A DNA stretch of 64,000 bases from an uncultured Nitrospira sp. (GTDB lineage Bacteria; Nitrospirota; Nitrospiria; Nitrospirales; Nitrospiraceae). Position 1 is the first letter of the stretch; each line of letters opens with the position of its first letter. Positions 39,772 through 48,109 of the stretch are shown piece after piece. The notes beneath the pieces are model-generated. The model saw only the letters and a list, made by a program, of their open reading frames with translations. It searched no databases and had not been told where the DNA came from. The stretch is from assembly GCA_902500995.1 (NCBI GenBank), contig CABVSR010000019.1, positions 20,762 through 84,761 on the forward strand, in the 5' to 3' direction. Made by a program: the position numbers and the translations under genes.

Positions 39772-39809
39772 ACAACGCCCCGTCTGCATCACTGCAGACG
39801 GGGCGTTGT
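39772..39809. terminator. Strong bidirectional terminator
   Basis: A perfect 17-bp inverted repeat (ACAACGCCCCGTCTGCA and its complement) surrounds a 4-base TCAC loop. It sits between two convergent genes (39393-39728 plus, 39834-40313 minus) and can stop transcripts from both sides, although the T-runs are short. Confidence 0.85.
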
Positions 39810-39833
39810 GATTTGCGCCTTGTATAAAACGAA

Positions 39834-40313
39834 TTACTTGATCATCACGATCTTGCCACCCACGTGGGCGGGGTGCAAATGGCAACGATAGGTCAGCGTG
39901 TTACCCTGCGTTGCATTGAACATGTCGCTGGTCGGGACACCGATATACTTGGTCTCGCCCGGCTTCAACACCACTTCAGCCTTCATCACAAACGGGGAAG
40001 CCGCATTGACCGGATCGGTCATTTGAAACCCATGCTCGCTCGAAGAGTTGTTCGTCACCTTCAGCACGACCGGACGGCCCGGGCGAATCTTAAAGTCGAT
40101 GACGGTCACCGGCGGATACCAGGCCTTCAGACTTCCGATTTCCACGGCATACAATTCCGCATCTACGACCAATTCTTTAAACGGCTGACCAACCACGGAG
40201 CCGGTATCCAAATCACCGATCTCGACACCGCCAGCTTGCAGCGCATACGCGCCGGATGCCCCAGCCATTAACATGACCAGGCCAAAAAATACTGCTACCA
40301 TCGTCTTGCCCAT
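39834..40313 (-). CDS. Secreted cupredoxin-like copper protein
   Basis: 159 residues with a signal peptide ending near GAYA. The mature protein is a cupredoxin-like beta sandwich: SSEHGFQM supplies the first His ligand near residue 92, and the loop YRCHLHPAHVGGKIVM near 143-158 supplies Cys and a second His, with a third His or the Met as possible axial ligand. It probably acts as a periplasmic electron carrier or copper-binding protein. AAGGAGG lies about eight bases upstream of the ATG. A promoter with an operator-like palindrome lies about 150 bases upstream. Confidence 0.8.
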   Translation of the reverse strand: MGKTMVAVFFGLVMLMAGASGAYALQAGGVEIGDLDTGSVVGQPFKELVVDAELYAVEIGSLKAWYPPVTVIDFKIRPGRPVVLKVTNNSSSEHGFQMTDPVNAASPFVMKAEVVLKPGETKYIGVPTSDMFNATQGNTLTYRCHLHPAHVGGKIVMIK

Positions 40314-40461
40314 GACCTACCTCCTTAAAGAGATTAAGAAGAGATGCGATTAGGTTGGTGAATAATGACCACCGCGCTCTGAACCTCTGCTAGACACCGC
40401 GCCCCGGAGGCTAGCACACACGACTCGAAAATGTCCTAAATAAAAGGCTGACGAGGGTCAC

Positions 40462-40502
40462 CTTATAGCATAGGGTTTTAAAAGGAAGCAAGAACGTTCT
40501 TG
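40462..40502 (-). promoter_or_regulatory. Promoter with overlapping palindrome upstream of the cupredoxin gene
   Basis: On the minus strand, TTGCTT (40486-40491) and TATAAG (40462-40467) are 18 bases apart. The 14-base perfect palindrome CAAGAACGTTCTTG (40489-40502) overlaps the -35 element, which is where a repressor or activator would bind. The rest of the 271-base gap to 40584 holds no gene. Confidence 0.45.
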
Positions 40503-40584
40503 GACGGTCAGCCGGAGTCTGCAGACAGAAATTTTTCGCCGAATCAGGAGCCCACCACGGCCCCCAGCACTGTATTTCGATTGG

Positions 40585-42159
40585 TTACGGCAACGCAGTT
40601 CCTTCCGGCGACATCTCGACCGCATGTGATCCGATCAACAGGTCGTACGGGGTGTAGTCGTCCGTCAACGTGAGACCGGGAGACCAAGGAGTCGTGCGTC
40701 GCGTCGCCAACAAGGCGATCGCTTCCGGGGGTAACCGCCGGGCTTCGACCTGGGTTTGAATGCGGCTCACGATGTCTGGGTACGACAGGGTATCAATCGG
40801 GCCGCCACCAAAGAAAATAAGATTCTCCGCCGTCGTTTGATGGGCACGCCACGGCCCTTTCACGGCAAAGGATTCAATGGAGGGAAACGAGGTCTTTAAT
40901 GTCTGCACAACGGCGCTTGCGCGTTGCAAATCCCCTCCTTCTCCGGAAGAAGCCAGATTGAGAGCCAAGACACCCTTGGGATTGAGTCGTTCGCGCAGTT
41001 CAGAGAAGAATTCGACCGTGGTCAAATGGAACGGAATGAGATGCCGGGCAAACGCATCCACCCAAATGACGTCGTACTTCGCCTTCGTGTCGCGCACGAA
41101 CACCCGGGCATCTTTCACGAATACATGATGATTCGAGGGAGGGCGATATTCGAAATACTCTTCCGCCATCCGCACCACGACCGGGTCAAATTCAACGACA
41201 TCCAATTCCATCTCAGGCCAGACCTGTGCAATCCACTTGGCCAGCGACCCGCCGCCGTGCCCTAAAATGAGCCCTCGTTTGGGCTCCGGGGCCAGCGCGA
41301 CTGCCGCCACCATGAGTTGGCTGTAGGGGAGAAACAATGCCGTCGGATCCGACCGCCACATCACGGCATGCCAGGTACGGTCGAGCACCAGATAGCGAAA
41401 CAGATCGTCGTCGCGCACACGGACTTGCTGGTAGGGACTATCCTCTTGATACACCAAGCCCGCCACCGGAGGAGCCTGCCCGAACAATTGCCATCCCAGG
41501 ATCAACGCGCCGCTTGCGCAGACACCGGTCAATCGCGTGCCCCTTCCACTTCCTTGCTGCAACCAAAGCAGCCCCAGGAGCAGTTGAATCACTCCCAGCG
41601 TCGCCACGAGGGTGTGGGTTCCCAACCACGACAGGAGGAAGAACGCCGTTCCCCAGGTTCCCGCCAGGCTGCCGACCGTGGATAACGCGATCATGCTGCC
41701 TGTATGGCGACCGAGATATCCCATATCCACGACGGCGAGGCGCAGTAATGCAGGCATGACACCGCTCAATCCGAATGCGGGAGGAGCCAGCAGGACGCAG
41801 GCCGCGAGGCTGGGGCCCCATCGCGGGTCCTCGACCATTTTGGCGACTTTGAAAATGGCGCCCTGCCCCATCCAGGACATCAACAACGTCCACGCGCCGG
41901 ATCCGAGGAGCAGCCATGCCAGCACCGCCGCCACACGGTACCGATCCGAGGCCCAGCCGCCGAACGCATAGCCCGAGCTCATGGCGGCCAGAATGATCCC
42001 GATCAAGGCTCCCCACACAAAGAGGGAATTGCCGAACACCGGCGCCAGCAAACGGCTGCCTAAAATCTCCAGCGCCATCACGATCGCGCCGGTCACCAGG
42101 GCCGTGACGAGCAAAAAGAGCCGGGGGGTGGAAACCGCGGGAGGGCTTTGTGCCTTCAT
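40585..42159 (-). CDS. Fused membrane / spermidine-synthase-like protein
   Basis: 524 residues. The first 220 or so are about seven hydrophobic helices with the LEILGSRLLAPVFGNSLFVWG motif of spermine/spermidine-synthase-associated membrane proteins. The C-terminal domain is methyltransferase-like: LILGHGGGSLAKW near residue 300, VVEFDPVVVRMAEEYF, KDARVFVRDTKAKYDVIWVDAF. The classical GGGDG motif of SpeE reads GHGGGSL, so polyamine synthesis is doubtful. Starting at the ATG of MKAQSPP; the frame is open to 42216. Function unknown. Confidence 0.85.
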   Translation of the reverse strand: MKAQSPPAVSTPRLFLLVTALVTGAIVMALEILGSRLLAPVFGNSLFVWGALIGIILAAMSSGYAFGGWASDRYRVAAVLAWLLLGSGAWTLLMSWMGQGAIFKVAKMVEDPRWGPSLAACVLLAPPAFGLSGVMPALLRLAVVDMGYLGRHTGSMIALSTVGSLAGTWGTAFFLLSWLGTHTLVATLGVIQLLLGLLWLQQGSGRGTRLTGVCASGALILGWQLFGQAPPVAGLVYQEDSPYQQVRVRDDDLFRYLVLDRTWHAVMWRSDPTALFLPYSQLMVAAVALAPEPKRGLILGHGGGSLAKWIAQVWPEMELDVVEFDPVVVRMAEEYFEYRPPSNHHVFVKDARVFVRDTKAKYDVIWVDAFARHLIPFHLTTVEFFSELRERLNPKGVLALNLASSGEGGDLQRASAVVQTLKTSFPSIESFAVKGPWRAHQTTAENLIFFGGGPIDTLSYPDIVSRIQTQVEARRLPPEAIALLATRRTTPWSPGLTLTDDYTPYDLLIGSHAVEMSPEGTALP

Positions 42160-42222
42160 CGGCAAAAGACCGCGGGACACCGTAAGGGAACAGGACAACT
42201 GCGGCGAGGCGACCACACCATG

Positions 42223-42633
42223 CTACAACGTACCCCAGTTTTTAAAATATCGAAGCAGGTCGCGGACGGAAATCATGCCCACTACACGCCCTTCTTCGGT
42301 AATGACCAGATGACGGATGCCTCGTTCGGCCATCACATCACTGGCTTCATGCGCGGATTGGGCAATATCGATCGTCATGATGGGAGCGCTCATCACCGAC
42401 CGGACCGTCATCTGCTCGGACGAAGCGCCACTGGCCATGGCTTTGCGGACGAGATCGGCCTCGCTGACAATGCCCACGTAGTCCCCATGATCAGCGACGA
42501 GCATCGCTCCGACCCGGGCATCGCGCAATTGCTGCGCCACGACCAATAACGAATCATCGGGTCGCACGGACCGGGTGATGGGACGCATCATCATGGCCAA
42601 GGGTCGTTGGATGGGTCCGCCGGCAACCACCAT
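42223..42633 (-). CDS. Two-CBS-domain protein
   Basis: 136 residues, essentially two CBS domains: MMRPITRSVRPDDSLLVVAQ to VGIVSEADLV (about residues 14-65) and SVMSAPIMTIDIAQSAHEAS to VVGMISVRDLLRYF (about 78-130). Such stand-alone pairs bind adenosine nucleotides and act as energy sensors; the partner protein here is unknown. AGGAG lies 10 bases before the ATG. It is divergent from ugd. Confidence 0.92.
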   Translation of the reverse strand: MVVAGGPIQRPLAMMMRPITRSVRPDDSLLVVAQQLRDARVGAMLVADHGDYVGIVSEADLVRKAMASGASSEQMTVRSVMSAPIMTIDIAQSAHEASDVMAERGIRHLVITEEGRVVGMISVRDLLRYFKNWGTL

Positions 42634-42740
42634 GGGTATCGCTCCTGCGAAGAGGGCCGAATTCTACTCAAGTACGCCGCAATCTGCAATTCGTCATGCG
42701 AGGAGCCAGGTGGCATGTACCGCAAAAACCTGCGAGAAGA

Positions 42741-42769
42741 TTGCTCGCTTCGGCAGGCATTGCTATACT
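42741..42769 (+). promoter_or_regulatory. sigma70-type promoter for ugd
   Basis: TTGCTC (42741-42746) and TATACT (42764-42769) are separated by 17 bases; the -10 box matches 5 of 6 bases. The leader to the ATG at 42831 is about 55 bases. Confidence 0.5.
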
Positions 42770-42830
42770 ACCGACTCTACACGGATTCTCACCCACGATT
42801 CGCCGCTTTTCTTGAAGAGGAGACGCATCC

Positions 42831-44150
42831 ATGCATATCAGCGTGATTGGAACGGGCTATGTCGGCTTGGTCACCGGGGCCTGCTTCGCAGAATTCGGCG
42901 TAAACGTCACCTGTATGGATACGGACGCGCGCCGGATTGCCAAACTCGAGAAGGGCGAAGTGCCGTTTTTTGAACCCGGCATCACGGAACTTGTTGCCAA
43001 GGGCATCAAGGAAGACCGGCTCCATTTCACGACTGATGTCGCCAAGGCCGTCGATAAAGCCCTGGTCATCTTCATTGCCGTGGGAACCCCCCCGAAATCC
43101 GATGGATCGGCCGACTTATCCTATGTGGAAGAAGTGGGACGCGGGATTGCGAAGAATATGACCGGCTATAAGGTCATCGTCACCAAATCCACCGTTCCCG
43201 TCGGCACGGGAGAAAAACTCCGCGAGGTGATCAAGGCCAATCAAACCGGCCGGTTCCGGTTCGACATCGTATCCAATCCGGAATTCCTGCGGGAAGGCTC
43301 GGCCATCGAAGACTTTATGCGGCCCAACCGCGTGGTCATCGGGGCCGACAGCGAGCAGGCCGTCGCCATCATGAAAGACCTCTATCGTCCGCTCTACCTG
43401 CTCGAAACTCCGATCGTGGTCACCGACATTCCGACCGCTGAGATGATCAAATATGCCTCCAACGCGTTTCTCGCCGTGAAAATTTCGTTCATCAACGAAA
43501 TCGCGACGGTCTGCGAAAAGGTGGGCGCGGATGTCCAATTGGTGTCCAAGGGCATGGGGCTCGACAACCGGATCGGCAACAAATTTCTGCATGCCGGGCC
43601 CGGGTTCGGCGGATCCTGCTTTCCCAAGGATCTCGCGGCGCTGGTCCAGACCGGTGAGCGGGTCGGATACCCCTTCCAAATTGCCGGCGCGGCCGCGAAG
43701 GTGAACTACGAGCAGCACTTGCGCATGGTCCAGAAAGTGAAGGATGCCTGCGGAGGAGTGAAAGGGAAAACGCTCGGGGTGCTTGGACTTTCCTTCAAAC
43801 CCAACACGAACGACATGCGGGAAGCGCCGTCGCTGACCATTCTCAGCGAGTTGATGAAGGACGGGGCGAAGATCCGCGCCTACGACCCGGCTTCGATGGA
43901 GGAATCGGTGAAACTGCTGCCCGGCATGGTTCCCTGCCAGGATACGTATGACGTGGCCGAAGGGGCCGACGGCCTCATCATCATGACCGAATGGAACCAG
44001 TTCCGAAATCTCGATTTCGAGCGGCTCAAGAAAGCGATGCGGGAGCCGCTGTTGCTGGACCTGCGCAACACCTACGAGTCGGACCGGGTCGTCCCCTACG
44101 GATTCCGCCACGTCTCGGTCGGCCGCCCCACCAAGGATCCGGCCGCCTGA
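42831..44150 (+). CDS. ugd: UDP-glucose 6-dehydrogenase
   Basis: NAD-dependent two-step oxidation of UDP-glucose to UDP-glucuronate for polysaccharide synthesis. 439 residues. The Rossmann motif is VIGTGYVGLVTGACFAEFG at the start; SNPEFLREGSAI lies near residue 149, and the catalytic cysteine is in GPGFGGSCFPKD near 262. The UDP-binding end has LGLSFKPNTNDMREAPS. No other sugar-nucleotide gene is adjacent. GAGGAG lies about 8 bases before the ATG. Confidence 0.97.
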   Translation: MHISVIGTGYVGLVTGACFAEFGVNVTCMDTDARRIAKLEKGEVPFFEPGITELVAKGIKEDRLHFTTDVAKAVDKALVIFIAVGTPPKSDGSADLSYVEEVGRGIAKNMTGYKVIVTKSTVPVGTGEKLREVIKANQTGRFRFDIVSNPEFLREGSAIEDFMRPNRVVIGADSEQAVAIMKDLYRPLYLLETPIVVTDIPTAEMIKYASNAFLAVKISFINEIATVCEKVGADVQLVSKGMGLDNRIGNKFLHAGPGFGGSCFPKDLAALVQTGERVGYPFQIAGAAAKVNYEQHLRMVQKVKDACGGVKGKTLGVLGLSFKPNTNDMREAPSLTILSELMKDGAKIRAYDPASMEESVKLLPGMVPCQDTYDVAEGADGLIIMTEWNQFRNLDFERLKKAMREPLLLDLRNTYESDRVVPYGFRHVSVGRPTKDPAA

Positions 44151-44161
44151 CCGGCGGCCGG
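44139..44161. terminator. GC hairpin at the ugd stop codon
   Basis: CCGGCCGCC and GGCGGCCGG form a 9-bp stem with a 5-base loop that contains the ugd TGA stop. It lies between convergent genes and may block transcription from either side, but has no T-run. Confidence 0.4.
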
Positions 44162-44171
44162 GGAGTCTCGG

Positions 44172-44882
44172 CTATCCAATCAACTTCGCCGGTTCAGGCT
44201 GCGCACCTTCTTTTGCCTTCGGTTTGTAGCCCATCCGATCCAGTACCTTCATGATCTTGGTCTTCAACCGGTCGTCAGCCTCAGCGAGTGCGGTGGCCAG
44301 AGGCTCGACCGCCGGCTTGCCGATTTTGCGGATAATTTCCGTCGCCGACTGACGCACATCGTCTTCTTCAGCCGCGAGCAACGGCACCAGTGAAGGAACA
44401 GCCGACCCGCCGATTTTAATCAGCGAATCATAAGCCCGTTGGCGCACATCGCCCACTTCATCGGTGAGGGCTTCAACCAAGGGCATCACCGCGCGCGGGT
44501 CTTTCAAGTCGCCGAGGACTTCCGCCGCATATTTGCGGTTGAGCCAATGCGAATCCTTCAAATCGATCAGCATCGCGTCGGCCTTGGCGGCGTTCGGATC
44601 TTTCGCGCGAATCCGGAAGCTCTTGGCAACCCGTTTCCCGCCTTCTTCCACCACGCGAATGGTGGCGCCGTCGCCCGGCTTGATCTTGAGGAAATCCTCC
44701 AGGGCTTCCTCTCCCACATCGAGCACGACGGTTTTTCCGTCGTACGCCAACAGTTCGACTTCCAACTGCCTGGCTTCGGGATTCACGGCCACAACCCGCT
44801 CCGTCACGAGGTTGAATCCGTCCTTTTTGGGGCCGCCCTTCGGTCCGATCTGAATCAGTTTTACCGGTGCTTCTTCTGCCAT
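44172..44882 (-). CDS. HEAT-repeat protein 5 (with N-terminal beta domain)
   Basis: 236 residues. The first 95 or so form a beta-rich domain (ERVVAVNPEARQLEVELL, KTVVLDVGEEALEDFLKIKP, ATIRVVEEGGK) of unknown family, possibly an OB-like fold. About four HEAT repeats follow, with the pattern A-x-x-x-L-G-D-L-K-D-P-R-A-V-x-P-L-V. No signal peptide or catalytic motif. AAAGGAA lies upstream of the ATG at 44882. It is the last of five adjacent HEAT-repeat genes. Confidence 0.85.
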   Translation of the reverse strand: MAEEAPVKLIQIGPKGGPKKDGFNLVTERVVAVNPEARQLEVELLAYDGKTVVLDVGEEALEDFLKIKPGDGATIRVVEEGGKRVAKSFRIRAKDPNAAKADAMLIDLKDSHWLNRKYAAEVLGDLKDPRAVMPLVEALTDEVGDVRQRAYDSLIKIGGSAVPSLVPLLAAEEDDVRQSATEIIRKIGKPAVEPLATALAEADDRLKTKIMKVLDRMGYKPKAKEGAQPEPAKLIG

Positions 44883-44902
44883 AGTAGAGTTCCTTTGTCG
44901 GG

Positions 44903-45664
44903 TTATGACGAGGTCGCCTGTTTCCATCCCAAACTTGCGAGTACACCTTCGACAGTCTCTTGGACCATCGTATTTTCATCTTCCAAAAGAGGAAGCAGCG
45001 GCTCGATGGCCTGCTTCGCCCCCAGTCGCGCCAGCGATTCGGCAGCATTCCGGCGGACCAGCCAGTCCTCATCCTGCAATGACTGGATCAAGGCCTCGGC
45101 GCTGCGCGGGTCGCCGATTTTGCCGAGCGCTTCGGCCGCATGGCGCCGAACCATCCAATTCGGTCCCAAGAGGCCGCCGATCAATGCATCGACTGCCCGG
45201 GTGTCGCCAATCTTCTTGAGCACCCGCGCCACATCTTCGCGTACCGTCCCGTCGCCCAGCGCGTCGATCAATCCCGGCGTCGCCCGCGAGTCGCCGATAC
45301 GCTCCAACGCCCATACCGCCGCCGTCCTGACGGCCCCATCCTTATCTTTGAGCGCGGCCATGAGAGGATCAACGGCGCGAGGATCGCGAAACCGCCCGAG
45401 CACATTCGCGGCCTGCTCGCGGATCGCCCATTCATCGTCTCGTAAGGCTTCCAGCAGCTGATCGAATGCCACAGGACCAATGCGCACCACAGCTGTCGCC
45501 GCCGCCTCGCGAATGACGACATCTTCGTCCGCCATCAGACCGATCAATTGGGGCACGGCCTCAATCCCCATCTGCCCGAGACTCGCCATCGCATGGTCCC
45601 GCAACGCCTCGTTGTCGTCGCGTAGCGCCGCTATCAATTGTGCAATTCGCTCGGCATCACTCAT
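44903..45664 (-). CDS. HEAT-repeat protein 4
   Basis: 253 residues, almost entirely HEAT (PBS-lyase-type) repeats of about 31 residues, roughly eight copies, with the motif DPRAVDPLMAAL, DSRATPGLIDAL, DTRAVDALIGGL and DPRSAEALIQSL. These helical solenoids bind partner proteins. No transmembrane or signal segment. The ATG at 45664 has GGAGGA upstream and overlaps the previous gene by 8 bases, so translational coupling is likely. Confidence 0.88.
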   Translation of the reverse strand: MSDAERIAQLIAALRDDNEALRDHAMASLGQMGIEAVPQLIGLMADEDVVIREAAATAVVRIGPVAFDQLLEALRDDEWAIREQAANVLGRFRDPRAVDPLMAALKDKDGAVRTAAVWALERIGDSRATPGLIDALGDGTVREDVARVLKKIGDTRAVDALIGGLLGPNWMVRRHAAEALGKIGDPRSAEALIQSLQDEDWLVRRNAAESLARLGAKQAIEPLLPLLEDENTMVQETVEGVLASLGWKQATSS

Positions 45665-46757
45665 GATCGCCCGATTCCTCCTGCCCGACCGGCTGTTCGC
45701 CCTCGAGGGCTGCAAGTTTGTCTGCAATGAGGCCGGCGCTGTATGACACGATGCCGTCCCGATCGCTCCGCAACCGGTTAAACAGCTCGTTATACGGCCG
45801 CAACACCTCGACATCTTTGATCTTCGCCAGCGCCTCGATGGCCATTACGCGCAGAGGCCGGATCGGGATCGCTTCAATATACAGTTGTGCCGGGCGCGGG
45901 TCGCCGATGAGCCCCAACGACTTCACGGCATACTCCTTCACGCCGGTGTCTTTATCCTTTTCGAGCCGCTTCATCAACGGCTCGACCGCGCGCACATCCC
46001 CGATCTTACCGAGCAAATCCGCAGCGGCTTCACGGATCAGCCAATCGTCGTCTTCCAGATACTCGATGAGAATCTCCACCGCCGGCCGGCCGATCCCCAG
46101 AAGATCCATCACCGTGGCCATGCGGGCTTCCTCGCGTTCGCTCGCACCTTCCACATCGCGCAAGGCATTAAACGTGGCATCGATCCGGTCCCGGATCGCC
46201 CCCAGCTTCTTCAGCGTCCGCACGGCAATTTCGCGCACCGCCGGCGAGGCCATGGCGTCGATCAATCCATCGGCTGAACGCGGATCGAGCAGATGCTCGA
46301 GAATCGTTGCCGCCGTGGTCTGCGCCTCTGCGTCCGGATGCTTCAACATCTCGCATAACGGCGTAATGGCATTGGGGATCACGCCCAAGAGCTGCCGAAC
46401 CCGATGGCGCACATCCTCATCGGGCGACTCGTGGAGATTGCGGACGAGCCCAGCCGCCGTGTCGTCGTCCAGGTTGCCGGCCATCTGTTCAAGCGCGGCA
46501 AACGCAGCCTGACGAACGGTCTCTTCCGGATCTCGAATCAGGGCGACCAGGGCCACACCAGCCGCCGGATCCTTGATGCGCGACAACATCGCCGCCGCTT
46601 CGATACGAAGGGACACATCGCCGGTCTGCAACGCATGCGTCAACGCATGGACCGCCCGGGGACCGCCGGCCAGACAAGCAGCCGTCGCGCGCATGCGCCG
46701 CCACTCTTCTTCATGCGTCAATTCGGAGACTAAGGTGTCGATCGATTCTTTGGACAT
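45657..46757 (-). CDS. HEAT-repeat protein 3
   Basis: 366 residues of HEAT-type repeats (DPAAGVALVALI, DPRSADGLIDAM, DVRAVEPLMKRL, DPRPAQLYIEAI), with a helical charged insert around residues 185-215 (EGASEREEARMATVMDLLG). The N-terminus has the unusual EEEWRRMRATAAC. Cytoplasmic by appearance. No recognisable ribosome site in front of the ATG at 46757. It is separated by 91 bases from the gene upstream. Confidence 0.87.
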   Translation of the reverse strand: MSKESIDTLVSELTHEEEWRRMRATAACLAGGPRAVHALTHALQTGDVSLRIEAAAMLSRIKDPAAGVALVALIRDPEETVRQAAFAALEQMAGNLDDDTAAGLVRNLHESPDEDVRHRVRQLLGVIPNAITPLCEMLKHPDAEAQTTAATILEHLLDPRSADGLIDAMASPAVREIAVRTLKKLGAIRDRIDATFNALRDVEGASEREEARMATVMDLLGIGRPAVEILIEYLEDDDWLIREAAADLLGKIGDVRAVEPLMKRLEKDKDTGVKEYAVKSLGLIGDPRPAQLYIEAIPIRPLRVMAIEALAKIKDVEVLRPYNELFNRLRSDRDGIVSYSAGLIADKLAALEGEQPVGQEESGDHE

Positions 46758-46848
46758 CGTAAAGTTGCGTGGGTTGCCGACCTGGGATCGGTCGGAAAGG
46801 ACGCCGCTACCAAAACGGCATCTTCATCCGATCGGCCCACCGTCTGCT

Positions 46849-47931
46849 CTAGACTCGCCCGGCGCGCCACCCCACCGCCGTCAATGTTTCCCGAACGTGA
46901 TAGCGGACGTTTTCATCCGGCTCTTTCGCCAGCATCGGCAAGAGAGACGGGATCACCGCCGGACCGAATTTTGTGAGGGCCGCCGCCGCCTCCGACCTCG
47001 TAATAGTATTCCGCAAGGCCACGATGAGAGAAGGGATCGCCACCTCATCGGCGATCATCCCCAGGGCGCGGGCCGCCATCCCCATCGTGGCCATCTCGTC
47101 CGTCCACCCGTCGGCACAAGGTGTGGCCGAATCCCTCGGCTCACCCAACGGCACGCCCTCGACCACCCGCCGCAAAATCGGCACCACGCGACGATCGCCG
47201 ATATGACCGAGCGCTTCGACGGCCAGGAGCCGTAGCCCCGGCTCCTTCATCACCGCCACGAGATACTCCACTGCGCGCCCGTCTCGAATCGCGCCCAGCG
47301 CCCGGACCACATCTTCGCGGATCGCCGAGTCCCGCTCGTTGAACAAGGCCCGCAGCAACGGTTCGACGGAATCCGGCGACTTCAGCTTCCCCAACGCCTC
47401 CACCGCATGGAGGCGAACCAGCCAATCCTCATGCTGCAGGGCTTCGAGTAATCCGGCGACCGCGGCAGCGCCAATGGCGGCCAGCGAGCTGGACGCTTCC
47501 TCGCGGACGGCCTTGACCTTATCTTGCAACAGCGGCATCAAGGCAGGCACCGCTTCGGGATCGCCGATACGTCCCAAGCCCTTTGCCGCGTGCATGCGCA
47601 CAATCCAATCGCGACTACCTAGTGCCTGCATGAGCGGCGCCAACACACGCTCATCGGCCAGAGAAGCCAGAATGGCAGACGCCGCTTCTTGCACCTGCAA
47701 GGCCGGATCGGTCAAACAGCCCGCCAGGGCCGGAACAGACACGGGGCCGAGCGACGAGAGGGCTCCCACTGCGGCTTCGCGCACGGCACGATCCGTATCG
47801 CGCAGCGCTTTGGTCAAAGGCAGAACCGCCCGCGCATCCTTCAAGGCTCCCAGGAGGGTCGCCGCTTCCTCACGGATGGCCCAGTCCTCATCCGACAAGG
47901 CTGCGATCTGTTCGCTGACGGTGTCGGCCAT
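46849..47931 (-). CDS. HEAT-repeat protein 2
   Basis: 360 residues, about eleven HEAT repeats starting directly after the N-terminus (SDEDWAIREEAATLLGALKD, DARAVLPLTKAL). A low-similarity region with two prolines and a cysteine (GEPRDSATPCADGWTDE) interrupts the array near residue 265. No enzyme motif. GAGG lies about 12 bases upstream of the ATG. A possible internal promoter precedes it. Confidence 0.87.
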   Translation of the reverse strand: MADTVSEQIAALSDEDWAIREEAATLLGALKDARAVLPLTKALRDTDRAVREAAVGALSSLGPVSVPALAGCLTDPALQVQEAASAILASLADERVLAPLMQALGSRDWIVRMHAAKGLGRIGDPEAVPALMPLLQDKVKAVREEASSSLAAIGAAAVAGLLEALQHEDWLVRLHAVEALGKLKSPDSVEPLLRALFNERDSAIREDVVRALGAIRDGRAVEYLVAVMKEPGLRLLAVEALGHIGDRRVVPILRRVVEGVPLGEPRDSATPCADGWTDEMATMGMAARALGMIADEVAIPSLIVALRNTITRSEAAAALTKFGPAVIPSLLPMLAKEPDENVRYHVRETLTAVGWRAGRV

Positions 47932-47960
47932 GGTATTTCGGCCTCAGGTGAGGCCATCGA

Positions 47961-47989
47961 CCTTAACACAGGATTTTTTGAGGGGTCAA
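47961..47989 (-). promoter_or_regulatory. Possible internal promoter in the HEAT-repeat operon
   Basis: In the 178-base gap between HEAT genes 1 and 2, minus-strand TTGACC (47984-47989) and TTAAGG (47961-47966) lie 17 bases apart. The -35 box is good, the -10 box poor. Confidence 0.35.
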
Positions 47990-48109
47990 CGCGGGTCGGC
48001 CCTACCACCTGGTATCATATGTCCCGCGCAGTTGGTCGGACGAGGAGAAGAGACGCGGGCGCACAGGACGCTCTCACCAGGCCAGGACCCCGCGAGTGGA
48101 CACCGGAGA

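Noticed and set aside
40489..40502. LexA/SOS box
   Set aside because: The palindrome GAACGTTC lacks the spacer of the CGAAC-N4-GTTCG type, and the gene downstream is a cupredoxin, not an SOS gene.
44439..46512. Two long plus-strand frames (44439-45461 and 45718-46512) opposite HEAT genes
   Set aside because: They are Ser/Arg-rich translations of the repeated antisense strand with no domain, and the minus-strand HEAT repeats are unambiguous.
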